Source: Symsagittifera roscoffensis (lineage: Eukaryota; Xenacoelomorpha; Acoela; Convolutidae). Taken from it: a stretch of DNA of 64,000 nt. Location: contig NC_087067.1 in the NCBI RefSeq assembly GCF_963678635.1, forward strand, positions 53,314,233-53,378,232. Reading direction: 5' to 3'. Below are positions 1 to 9,415 of the stretch, one piece after another (within the stretch, counting starts at the first letter, position 1; each line of letters starts with the position of its first letter). The notes beneath the pieces were generated by a model. The model was given only the letters and a program-made list of their open reading frames with translations, was not told the origin of the DNA and made no database searches. A program made the position numbers and the translations under genes.

Positions 1-2068
1 TGATAGCGGAGTGCAAAAGAGAAAGAAGAAGTGCAAAAATTGCTCTTGTTGATATTGCGAAAGCATTCGACAGTGTAACGCATCAAGCAATTGCTCAATA
101 CAGCCTTGTTGCCCGGGCGGATCCAAAGCTGATCAGATTTGTGATGAAAGGGTATGCCCGCCAGAGTTCATTAAGGTGAGAAGTCAGTACTGATGTATTA
201 AGGCGAGAAATTGAGTGTAAAGCCTTCAAGAGGGGTAAGACAAGGAGACCCCCTTTCCCCTGTACTGTTTAACCTGGTAATCGATCAGGTTTTGAAAGGA
301 ATAGCGACGACATCAGGTGTTCGAATAAAATCTGCAAGAGTGAATCAGTTGGCATATGCAGATGATGTCGTCCTATTGGCTGAAACAGAGAGAGGGTTGC
401 AACACTCTATAGATCAGTTCGAGAAAGGAATAAAAGATGCAGGACTGGAGATCAATAGAGACAAGTGTGCGACAATTGAAATCGACACTGTTCCTCGGGA
501 CAGGCAAGTCGTTGTGAAAAGCTCTAAAGCATATCGGTGCTCTAAAGGTGACCTGCCGGCCTTGAGCGTAACAATATTCTACTGGGGTACCTGGGGTGGA
601 GCTGGGTGCTAGTGGGAGCAGAGTCACTTGTATCAGGCGGTTGGAAGAAAAGATCATGGCAATCAGAAAAGCACCGCTGAAACCCCAGCAGCGACTCTGG
701 ATCCTCAAAGCCCACTTGATTCCAGGACTTTTCCACCCGCTTATTCAGTGATCAGTGACGAAGTATGTTTTGAGCGGCATGGACAGGGTGCTGAGACGCA
801 CTGTAAGGAGCTTTCTCAACTGGCCCTCGGACACACCAGTTGAGATGTTCCATGCTGAAGAGAATGCAGGAGGGCTGGGCATCCCCCTGCTTAAAGTGTG
901 CATACCAATAATGAAAGAGCAACGATTGGCCAGACTTGCGAGATCAAATTATGAGATAATGGCGGATGTGACGAACACCTCATATTTTCAAGAACAATTG
1001 AGGAAAGTGGCCAAGTTACGAGGAAAAGTCAAAAACTTGACCCCTAGGGACAAAAAGGAGACTAGATACGCCCTGAAGGAAGCGCTCCACGAGAAACTAG
1101 ATAGAAAGGGGCTTCAGGCTATCCAGATTAGTGGAGGTCACAGAGTATTGACAAACGGCACTCTCCTAACGAAAGGTGGAAATTATATTGCCTGTATGAC
1201 GATACGAGGCAATTTAATAGCAACCAAGTCCCGGATCGCAAAATGGCAAAGACCAGGACACGTCTTGTGACAGTTGCGGCAGACGAGAGACCCTGGGGCA
1301 TATTCTGCAAGTCTGCCCGAGATCCTGGGGCGAAAGGATTAAGAGACATGATCAAATTAGCGCATTTGTCTCTAAAAAGGCGAGAAACAAGGGCTTCGAA
1401 GTGGAAGTGTGGGAAGAGCCTGTAATCAAAACATCTAGAGGCATACGTAAACCAGATTTGGTTTTTAACTAAAGAAAGAATCGCGTTCGTGCTAGACACG
1501 ATCATATGCAGCGACAATGCATTACTTTCATCGGTTCATCAGCAGAAAGTAGACTACTATAACGTGGCTGATGTGAGACAATGGGTTCTAAAGGAAACCA
1601 GAACCGATGAGGTCGTGTTCGGCAGCACAACAATTAGCTCGAGGGGAGCTATGGCGCGAGAAACGACAGACCCCCTGCACAGGATTGGCATTGCAGCGGC
1701 GGAGAGAGAAATGATGATTGTCAAGGTGTTGGAAGGGAATGTGCGCACCCTACAACAGTGGAGGAGCGGCTATACAGCACACGTTTGAGAAGATGAATGA
1801 CGGCAACCAGAGAAGGGAAACCATCTGGCTGCTTGAAGTGCGAAAAACGGTGCGATTGAACTGTGCGCTAGTATACCCCTTATAATAGCATACAAAAGTC
1901 TGATGGACCTAAATTGATTTCCGAGCTGTTATTTTTGAATGAGGCGATGAAATAATAATGATACATTGTAGTATATTTAGTAAATATTTATGTTGATTTG
2001 TTTATAAAAACGCGGATTTTGGAAATACCAGGTTGTCGTAATTGAAGTCTTTCTGAAAAAAAAATAAG
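1..2068 (+). mobile_element. R2-like (RLE) non-LTR retrotransposon, family 1, copy A, 5' part outside window
   Basis: This is the 3' part of an R2-like element; its 5' part lies left of the window. Fragments of one polyprotein are visible: RT palm with RQGDPLSP near 240 and AYADD near 355, thumb (about 640-900), the CCHC/endonuclease part (about 1,100-1,760), then a 3' UTR with hairpin GTATAC/GCATAC at 1,871-1,893 and an A-rich tail ending at 2,068. Several frameshifts and stops separate the fragments, so it is dead. The block matches 7,628-9,695 almost base for base. R2-like proteins nick a specific genomic target and prime reverse transcription from the nick. Confidence 0.88.
211..1788 (+). 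pseudogene. Broken RT/endonuclease ORF of copy A
   Basis: Separate open pieces at 211-612 (RT palm with GDPLSP and YADD), 755-1,270 (thumb to linker) and 1,489-1,788 (endonuclease C-terminus with LDTIICSDNA) read in different frames. The CCHC and PD parts of the endonuclease between them are also out of frame. No ORF longer than 171 codons remains, and the starts reported by frame scanning are internal. It is a relic of the same protein as copy B. Confidence 0.8.
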
Positions 2069-2081
2069 TATGACTCTCTTA
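2069..2081 (+). repeat. 28S-derived junction block TATGACTCTCTTA (first of many)
   Basis: The 13 bases equal the 28S rRNA sequence immediately upstream of the canonical R2 insertion site (28S reads GTAACTATGACTCTCTTAAGG there). The same block, exact or with 1-2 changes, follows the A-rich tails at 2,550, 4,336, 4,825, 5,272, 5,711, 5,931, 9,696, 11,962, 13,795, 17,226 and 20,791. At several sites (2,550; 4,336; 11,962; 13,795) it is followed a few bases later by a second GTAACTATGACTCTC. It marks the joints of a head-to-tail array. Confidence 0.8.
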
Positions 2082-2240
2082 TCTGTAATTATGACTCTCA
2101 AATTATAAAGGCTGATGGAGAGAGCATTATTTAATTGAATCTCTTAAGGGTTTCCAGACACTCGATAAACTGAAATCCCATAAGGGCTAGCATACCACAT
2201 TGAAATATGCAAACCCAAAACTGGGCCTCCCGTGTTAGGA
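2082..2240 (+). mobile_element. Solo 3'-UTR-like fragment between array units
   Basis: A short block contains ATGACTCTC, a GAGAGAGC arm that can pair with it, then CTCTTAAGGG and the conserved GCTAGCATAC...ATGC hairpin region found in the 3' UTRs of families 1-3. It ends in CCTCCCGTGTTAGGATTGAGTCG, also present at 6,205. It looks like a heavily 5'-truncated copy or a leader remnant. No coding capacity. Confidence 0.55.
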
Positions 2241-2549
2241 TTGAGTCGTTGGCATTCACTGTAAGTAGTCGAGATGAAGAATGACGTCAACCAGAAAAGG
2301 GAAACCATCTGGTTGACTGAAAATGCGACAATTAGCAAGCTTGAACTTTGGGCTACTATACCCCTTCTAATATTATACCAAACTCATTTAAACTAAACGT
2401 TTCATATTATTGATGCCAATAATTTGATAATGAATCCAAGCAGTATATTTAGTACATGTACTTAAGGATTTATTAATGTAAATGTCATTTTGTATGTGAA
2501 ACTAAGAGTTCCCATTTTAAATTTTTACGCCAAAAAAAAAACAAATAAG
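2241..2549 (+). mobile_element. Family 2 R2-like 3' end, 5'-truncated copy
   Basis: It starts abruptly at the ATTCACTGTAAGTAGTCGAG sequence that in the longer family 2 copy lies near 4,029, right after the end of the endonuclease. It carries the family 2 3' UTR with the GGGCTACTATACCCC hairpin region and ends in an A-rich tail followed by TATGACaCTCTT. The 5' joint falls inside a CCTCCCGTGTTAGG leader-like sequence, so this is a 5'-truncated insertion or recombination product. Confidence 0.6.
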
Positions 2550-2694
2550 TATGACACTCTTTTCTGTAACTATGACTCTCAAATTATACAGGCTGATGGA
2601 GAGAGCCAGATTTAATGAGCTCTTTAGGATTGCCAGAAACTCGATCAACTGAAATCTCATAAGGGCTCTAGCATACCCCATCAAAATATGCGAA

Positions 2695-4335
2695 CCCAAA
2701 TATGCACACGATGATGTTCTCCTAGCTAAAGGGGAAATGGGCCTCCAGCAATCAATTGACTAGTTCGAGAAACTCTAAGAATACGAAGACTGGAAATCAA
2801 TCGATAAAAGTGCGTCACAATCGATCTAGACACTGTCCCAAGAGATCGACAATTAGTAGTTAGATGCCAAAAACGTAAAAATGCTCTAAAGGAGACTTAC
2901 ATGCAATGAAAGTTGTACAATTCTAAAAGTACCTGGGAATTGACTTGGAAGCAAGTGAAACTCGTATAACATTCATCAAGAGGATAGAGGAGAAAATTAT
3001 GGCTATTAAAAAAGCGCAGCTAAAACCTCAGCAGCCAATGGATTCTGAAGACTCACCTGATACCAGGATTGTTCCATCAACTTGTTCTGGGTTCAGTGTC
3101 CAAGGTAATGTTATCTGACATGGACCGAAACATCCGGCGCACAGTGAGAAAAATTCTCCATTGGCCTTACACACCAATGGAGAGGTTTCACGCTAATGAA
3201 GATGCCGGAAGATTGGGCATCATTTAGCAAAAGGTCTGTATTCCTATCCTGAAAGAGCAAATCCTGAAAGAGCAAAGTATTGCATGGAAAAGTCGGAGGA
3301 CTTACCCCCAGAAATAAGAAAGAAATCCAGGACGCTCTCAAAGCTGCCCTTCATTAGATGGTCGATGTCAAAGGACTAGCATCGGTCCAAATCAGTGGCG
3401 GCCATTCGATATTGACGAATGGTACACTACAAATGACAGGTAGAAACTTTATTGGTGTAATGAAGATTCGAGGAAATCTTGTTTCTACCAAATCCCGAAT
3501 AGCTAACTGGCATCGGGGTCAAGATACCTCCTGCGATAGTTGTGGAAGGAGGGAGACTCTGGGCCACATACTGCAAGTGTGTCCCAGAAGCTGAAACGAG
3601 CGCATAAGAAGGCACGATCGTGCAAGCGCCTTCGTTGTGAATTAAGCTAAAGACAAAGGCTTTCAAATTTGGCAAGAATCAATTCTCAGAACCCAAATGG
3701 GTATGAGAACACCAGACTTGATATTGGCAAAGGAGGGTGTAGCTTTAGTATTAGACACCATCATCTGTAGTGACAATGCCGAGCTATACGATGTTAATAG
3801 GCAAAAAGTCAACTACTATAACACATCCGAGCTTCAAGATTGGGTGAAGAGAGAAACTGGGTGTGAACGAGTAGAATTTTGCAGCATTGCATTAATTGGA
3901 GAGGAACGATGGCTCGTCAAACAAGCGAGGTTCTACATCGAATTGGGACCACAGCTGCAGATGGACAGCTGATGATCGTAAGAGTTTTGGAAGGCAGTTT
4001 GCGCACCCTTCAACAGTGGAAAAGAAGTGCATTCACTGTAAGTAGTCGAGATGAAGAACGACGTCAACCAGAGAAGGTAAACCATCTGGTTGATTGAAAC
4101 TGCGAAAATGATAAAGCTTGAACTTTGTGCTAGTATACCCCTTCTAATAGTATACAATGTTCATTGAAACTAAATTTAGTTGATATCTCATATTGTTGAT
4201 GCCAGTAATTTGACATTGAATCAAAGCAGTATATTTTGTACAATATTTGTGGATTTATCAAGATAAATGTCAATTTTAATGTGTAACTAAGACTTACCAA
4301 TTTAATTTTTTTACGCCAAAAAAGAAACAAGTAAG
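2695..4335 (+). mobile_element. Family 2 R2-like element, 5'-truncated in the RT domain
   Basis: The copy begins at a decayed YADD region (reads YAHDD, near 2,697) and continues through thumb, CCHC knuckle (C-X2-C...H...C near 3,530-3,585, reading SCDSCGRRETLGHILQVCP), endonuclease (MRTPDLILAKEGVALVLDTIICSDNA near 3,700-3,780) and 3' UTR. The hairpin GTATAC/GTATAC lies at 4,133-4,155. Stops and frameshifts are frequent. The copy at 10,321-11,961 is a near-identical duplicate; 12,100-13,794 is an older relative. Confidence 0.82.
3358..3972 (+). pseudogene. CCHC/endonuclease remnant of family 2
   Basis: Two open pieces (3,358-3,594 and 3,697-3,972) keep the zinc-knuckle motif and the PD...D endonuclease motif KPD/TPD-L-I-L followed by LDTIICSD. 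These are the hallmark of the restriction-like endonuclease at the C-terminus of R2-group proteins. They are separated by a stop and a frame change. The duplicate is at 10,984-11,598. Confidence 0.7.
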
Positions 4336-4373
4336 TATGACTCTCTTTTCCGTAACTATGACTCTCAAATTAT

Positions 4374-4824
4374 CTGTAATTATGGTAGTAATAACAGATA
4401 AGGAGAGTACTGAAAATTACAAAACTCTGATGGACCTAAATTGATTTCTGAGCTGTTATTCCTCCCTCAGGAGGCAGCTGGCCCCCAAGACAAGCTGCCT
4501 CCTGAGAGAGCTGGGACTAAGAAGTTGGGACCTCCAACTTCTGATAATCAAGACCCTAGAAAGAAGCTCCAGCACTTGGCACCAATGGAGAAGAAGCGGA
4601 ATCACAAGAATGGTCGAATCTCACCGATGGCGATGACGTAGAGAACCAAAAAGATCTACGTCTCAGAAACTCGTAAAACTGAACTCTCAACTGAGCTAGC
4701 ATACCCCTTCCAACGTATGCGAATCCATAAACTTGTTTCTTTGATGTATCTTGATGTACATTATTGTAATATTTGTATGTTATTTGGTATATCATCTGAA
4801 TTCAAGTTTTGCAAAAAAAATAAG
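4374..4824 (+). mobile_element. Family 3 R2-like 3' end, truncated copy 1 with fold-back 5' end
   Basis: The 3' end of family 3 (compare 20,440-20,790) is joined to a short family-1 3'-UTR-like leader (CTGATGGACCTAAATTGATT). At the joint, 4,462-4,479 is an inverted copy of 4,493-4,510 (17 of 18 bases). The coding relic reads PKTSCLLRELG-like sequence as in the intact element. It ends in A8 and TATGACTCTCTTA. Copies 2 and 3 follow directly. Confidence 0.75.
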
Positions 4825-4837
4825 TATGACTCTCTTA

Positions 4838-5271
4838 TTTCAAAATATGATAGTAAAATGTAGTATACAAAACTCTGATGGACCTAAATTGATTTCCGAG
4901 CTGTTATTCCTCTCTCAGGAGGCAGCTGGCCCCAAGACAAGCTGCCTCCTGAGAGAGCTGGGACTACGAAGTTGGGACCACCAACTTCTGATAAGTCAGG
5001 ACCCTAGAGGGAAGCTCCAGCCTTTGGCACCAATGGAGAAGAAGCGGAATCACAGAATGGTCGAATCTCACCGATGACGATGACGTAGAGAACCAAAAGG
5101 ATCTACGTCTCAGAGACTCGTAAAACTGAACTCTCAACGGGGCTAGCATACCCCTTCCAACGTATGCGAATCCTTAAACTTGTTTCTTTGATGTATCTTG
5201 ATGTAAATTATTGTAATATTTGTATGTTATTTGGTATATCATCTGAATTCAAGTTTTGCAAAAAAAATATG
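4838..5271 (+). mobile_element. Family 3 R2-like 3' end, truncated copy 2 with fold-back 5' end
   Basis: Same structure as the preceding unit. Here the inverted arms are perfect: 4,910-4,927 and 4,940-4,957, 18 bp with a 12-base spacer. The unit ends with an A-rich tail and the 28S-derived block at 5,272-5,284. It carries several small differences from copies 1 and 3. Confidence 0.75.
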
Positions 5272-5284
5272 TATGACTCTCTTA

Positions 5285-5710
5285 TCTGTAATTATGGTAG
5301 TAATAACAGATAAGGAGAGTACTGAAAATTACAAAACTCTGATGGACCTAAATTGATTTCTGAGCTGTTATTCCTCCCTCAGGAGGCAGCTGGCCCCCAA
5401 GACAAGCTGCCTCCTGAGAGAGCTGGGACTAAGAAGTTGGGACCTCCAACTTCTGATAATCAAGACCCTAGAGAGAAGCTCCAGCACTTGGCACCAATGG
5501 AGAAGAAGCGGAATCACAAGAATGGTCGAATCTCACCGATGGCGATGACGTAGAGAACCAAAAAGATCTACGTCTCAGAAACTCGCAAAACTGAACTCTC
5601 ATCTGGGCTAGCATACCCCTTCCAATGTATGCGAATCCTTAAACTTTTTGTATGTAAAATTTTGTATGTTATTTGGTATCTCATCTGAGTTCAACTTTGC
5701 AAAAAAAAAG
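5285..5710 (+). mobile_element. Family 3 R2-like 3' end, truncated copy 3 with fold-back 5' end
   Basis: Closest to copy 1; both are preceded by the same GTAATTATGGTAGTAATAAC stretch, about 912 bp apart. Inverted arms lie at 5,374-5,391 and 5,405-5,422. The tail is followed by TATGACTCTCTTA at 5,711-5,723. The shared fold-back shows that the three copies descend from one insertion by local tandem duplication. Confidence 0.75.
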
Positions 5711-5754
5711 TATGACTCTCTTATCTGTAATTATGAGAGTAATATGTAGTATAC

Positions 5755-5930
5755 AAAACTCTGATGGACCTAAATTGATTTCCGAGCTGTTATTTTTGAA
5801 TGAGGCGATGAATTAATAATGATACACTGTAGTATATTTTGTACATATTTATGTTGATTTGTTCATGTAAACGCGGATTTTGGAAATACCAGGTTGTCGT
5901 AATTGAAGTCTTTCTGACAAACAACATAAG
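5755..5930 (+). mobile_element. Family 1 3'-UTR fragment
   Basis: Matches the last about 170 bases of family 1 (compare 1,893-2,068), including GATTTCCGAGCTGTTATTTTTGAATGAGGCG and the final A-rich stretch. It is followed by the 28S-derived block at 5,931-5,943. No coding part. Confidence 0.65.
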
Positions 5931-6127
5931 TATGACTCTCTTATCTGTAATTATGACTCTCAATTTATACAGACTGATGGAGAGAGCAATATTTAATTGA
6001 ATCTCTTAAGGGTTGCCAGACACTCGATAAACTGATATCCCATAAGGGCTAGCATACCACATTAAAATATTCACACCCAAAACTGGAACTGTTTTATGGA
6101 GCAGTTTCCAGTACTCTCCAGTACATT

Positions 6128-6316
6128 TGACTCTCTTAAGCAGTGCCTCCGCGTGTTAGGATTGATTCGTTCCCGTGCTAAGCAGTGCCTCCCCGTGTTA
6201 GGATTGAGTCGTTTGCAGGCGCCCGTAGGAGGGTGCATAATATGCGGTAATCATCGATCTCATCTCGGCGAGAGTCAGAAAATATAGCTTCGGATATATC
6301 TACTAAACTGCACTGC
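6128..6316 (+). ncRNA. Candidate HDV-like self-cleaving ribozyme at the 5' end of copy B
   Basis: R2 elements are known to carry an HDV-like ribozyme at their 5' junction. Here P1 would be TGACTCTC (6,128-6,135, 28S-derived) with GAGAGTCA (6,270-6,277), 8 bp perfect. P2 would be GCAGTGC (6,140-6,146, repeated at 6,182-6,188) with GCACTGC (6,310-6,316), 7 bp perfect. A short ATAT...ATAT hairpin with a CTTCGG loop (about 6,282-6,299) is a P4 candidate, followed by ACTAAACT where J4/2 with its catalytic C is expected. The order P1-P2-P1'-P4-J4/2-P2' is that of the HDV fold. P3 is not resolved. Inferred by hand pairing only. Confidence 0.5.
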
Positions 6317-6339
6317 AATTCCGTGAGGATGCGGAGTCT

Positions 6340-7170
6340 GTGGGTAACCTGGGTCAGCAGCGTTCAACTCCTGCAGTAGTCCATCTAAAAGCTCCTGCAA
6401 ATCAAGGTAGAAATGTATCCGCCTCTGCGGCTACAAGTGACACTCAAGAGCACCCAAGTAGCAGCGGATCAAATGTGTGTTGTGTGTGCGGAAGGGGTCC
6501 TTTCAAGGGCAAGATAGGGATGGGGCAGCATATGAAGCGCGCCCACCCTGAAGAACATTGCAAGAGTAAGGAACCATCCACTGTTCGTTCAAATGCGCAC
6601 TGGACAGTGGAGGAAATGGCGTTGGTGGTCAGGGAACTGAATAGCATGGAGAGTAATTTAACTGCTATCAAAAAAAATCGTCGACTGGCGAAGGCTTTCC
6701 CTGGAAGAACCGTCGATAGCTTCAACGGCTTGAGACGCCAGGCAGAATTTCTCCAGCTGGCAAAAGAAATGGCAAATGTTGTGGAAGAAGAGGAGGAAGA
6801 CGAGGATTTAGATACACCCTCTGCGTCAAAACTTCTGAAGCCATCAGATATCGATAAGTCCCTTCTATTTATCGATCCACAGTCCAATTTCGAGGAATTG
6901 AGTGAGATCGAATTGAATGCATTCAACGAAAAGGAGTGGAATGCTTGGTATGAAAAATTACCGAAGGAGAAGGTAGCTCCTAGAAAGAGCAGTCGCGTGA
7001 CAGAGGGCCTTAAAGCGCGAAAGCTGAGAAGGCATCAATACGCGAGAGTACAAGCGATGTTTTTTAAAAATCGCAGTCGAACGGCTAAATCCTGTATTGA
7101 TGGAAGTTGGCAAGAAATTGGAAAAGCAAAAGCAACCATTAACACCGAGGTGTTTTTGAGAACCTTTTGA
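6340..7170 (+). pseudogene. R2-like N-terminal ORF (CCHH zinc finger + Myb-like domain), family 1
   Basis: About 276 codons stay open. A CCHH zinc finger spans roughly residues 47-70 (CCVC...H...H, reading GPFKGKIGMGQHMKRAH), followed by a Myb-like helix-turn-helix region (HWTVEEMALV...FPGRTVDSFNGLRR, residues about 87-130), an acidic stretch EEEEEDED, and a basic KLRRHQYARVQ region before the RT. In R2 proteins the finger and Myb domain bind DNA at the insertion target. The upstream open frame has no clear ATG at 6,340 (GTG), so the start is uncertain. The downstream frame is lost at 7,168. Confidence 0.8.
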
Positions 7171-7251
7171 GTTTTGTTGAAAGCCTAGGGAAACAAAGAG
7201 TTTTGTTGAAAGCCCAGGGAGAAGCCCAAAGAAATTGAAGGAAAAGCAAGA

Positions 7252-9415
7252 GTGAAACCGTTTGAACACGCTGAGGTTCTGAAAGCTTTGAGAAGCATGG
7301 GGGAGAGTGCATGTGGGCCAGATGGCCTATCGGTAAAAGTAGTCAAGAAAATACCGATCAATGTACTGATTCCACATTTTACCCTGTGGACGTCGGCAGA
7401 GTACCTTCCAGAACAGCTTCTGAAATGGAGAACAGTTTTTATCCCTAAGGAGGAAGGGACTTTGGACCCTTTGAAGTTCAGACCAATTACGATTGCAAGT
7501 GTAATCACGCGATGTCTGCATAAGATACTTGCAGACAGTATCTCGGGAATGGTGACGGATAATCCGAGGCAAAGGGGATTCAAACAAGGTGAAGGCACTG
7601 CCGAGAACCTTGCAATTCTACAGTGTGTGATAGCGGAGTGCAAAAGAGAAAGAAGAAGTGCAAAAATTGCTCTTGTTGATATTGCGAAAGCATTCGACAG
7701 TGTAACGCATCAAGCAATTGCTCAATACAGCCTTGTTGCCCGGGCGGATCCAAAGCTGATCAGATTTGTGATGAAAGGGTATGCCCGCCAGAGTTCATTA
7801 AGGTGAGAAGTCAGTACTGATGTATTAAGGCGAGAAATTGAGTGTAAAGCCTTCAAGAGGGGTAAGACAAGGAGACCCCCTTTCCCCTGTACTGTTTAAC
7901 CTGGTAATCGATCAGGTTTTGAAAGGAATAGCGACGACATCAGGTGTTCGAATAAAATCTGCAAGAGTGAATCAGTTGGCATATGCAGATGATGTCGTCC
8001 TATTGGCTGAAACAGAGAGAGGGTTGCAACACTCTATAGATCAGTTCGAGAAAGGAATAAAAGATGCAGGACTGGAGATCAATAGAGACAAGTGTGCGAC
8101 AATTGAAATCGACACTGTTCCTCGGGACAGGCAAGTCGTTGTGAAAAGCTCTAAAGCATATCGGTGCTCTAAAGGTGACCTGCCGGCCTTGAGCGTAACA
8201 ATATTCTACTGGGGTACCTGGGGTGGAGCTGGGTGCTAGTGGGAGCAGAGTCACTTGTATCAGGCGGTTGGAAGAAAAGATCATGGCAATCAGAAAAGCA
8301 CCGCTGAAACCCCAGCAGCGACTCTGGATCCTCAAAGCTCACTTGATTCCAGGACTTTTCCACCCGCTTATTCAGTGATCAGTGACGAAGTATGTTTTGA
8401 GCGGCATGGACAGGGTGCTGAGACGCACTGTAAGGAGCTTTCTCAACTGGCCCTCGGACACACCAGTTGAGATGTTCCATGCTGAAGAGAATGCAGGAGG
8501 GCTGGGCATCCCCCTGCTTAAAGTGTGCATACCAATAATGAAAGAGCAACGATTGGCCAGACTTGCGAGATCAAATTATGAGATAATGGCGGATGTGGCG
8601 AACACCTCATATTTTCAAGAACAATTGAGGAAAGTGGCCAAGTTACGAGGAAAAGTCAAAAACTTGACCCCTAGGGACAAAAAGGAGACTAGATACGCCC
8701 TGAAGGAAGCGCTCCACGAGAAACTAGATAGAAAGGGGCTTCAGGCTATCCAGATTAGTGGAGGTCACAGAGTATTGACAAACGGCACTCTCCTAACGAA
8801 AGGTGGAAATTATATTGCCTGTATGACGATACGAGGCAATTTAATAGCAACCAAGTCCCGGATCGCAAAATGGCAAAGACCAGGACACGTCTTGTGACAG
8901 TTGCGGCAGACGAGAGACCCTGGGGCATATTCTGCAAGTCTGCCCGAGATCCTGGGGCGAAAGGATTAAGAGACATGATCAAATTAGCGCATTTGTCTCT
9001 AAAAAGGCGAGAAACAAGGGCTTCGAAGTGGAAGTGTGGGAAGAGCCTGTAATCAAAACATCTAGAGGCATACGTAAACCAGATTTGGTTTTTAACTAAA
9101 GAAAGAATCGCGTTCGTGCTAGACACGATCATATGCAGCGACAATGCATTACTTTCATCGGTTCATCAGCAGAAAGTAGACTACTATAACGTGGCTGATG
9201 TGAGACAATGGGTTCTAAAGGAAACCAGAACCGATGAGGTCGTGTTCGGCAGCACAACAATTAGCTCGAGGGGAGCTATGGCGCGAGAAACGACAGACGC
9301 CCTGCACAGGATTGGCATTGCAGCGGCGGAGAGAGAAATGATGATTGTCAAGGTGTTGGAAGGGAATGTGCGCACCCTACAACAGTGGAGGAGCGGCTAT
9401 ACAGCACACGTTTGA
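7252..9415 (+). pseudogene. Broken RT and endonuclease part of copy B
   Basis: Pieces at 7,252-7,806 (RT fingers: ACGPDGLSVK, then PKEEGTLDPLKFRPITIAS and ALVDIAKAFDSV), 7,838-8,239 (RQGDPLSPVLFNLV, AYADDVVLLAE), 8,382-8,897 (thumb) and 9,116-9,415 (endonuclease end, LDTIICSDNA). The catalytic YADD is intact, but frameshifts lie between all pieces. Together with 6,340-7,170 they form one degraded R2-like polyprotein. Confidence 0.82.

Noticed and set aside
6444-6926. 160-codon - strand frame rich in Ser
   Set aside because: Antisense shadow of the R2-like N-terminal ORF, whose zinc finger and Myb motifs are on the + strand.
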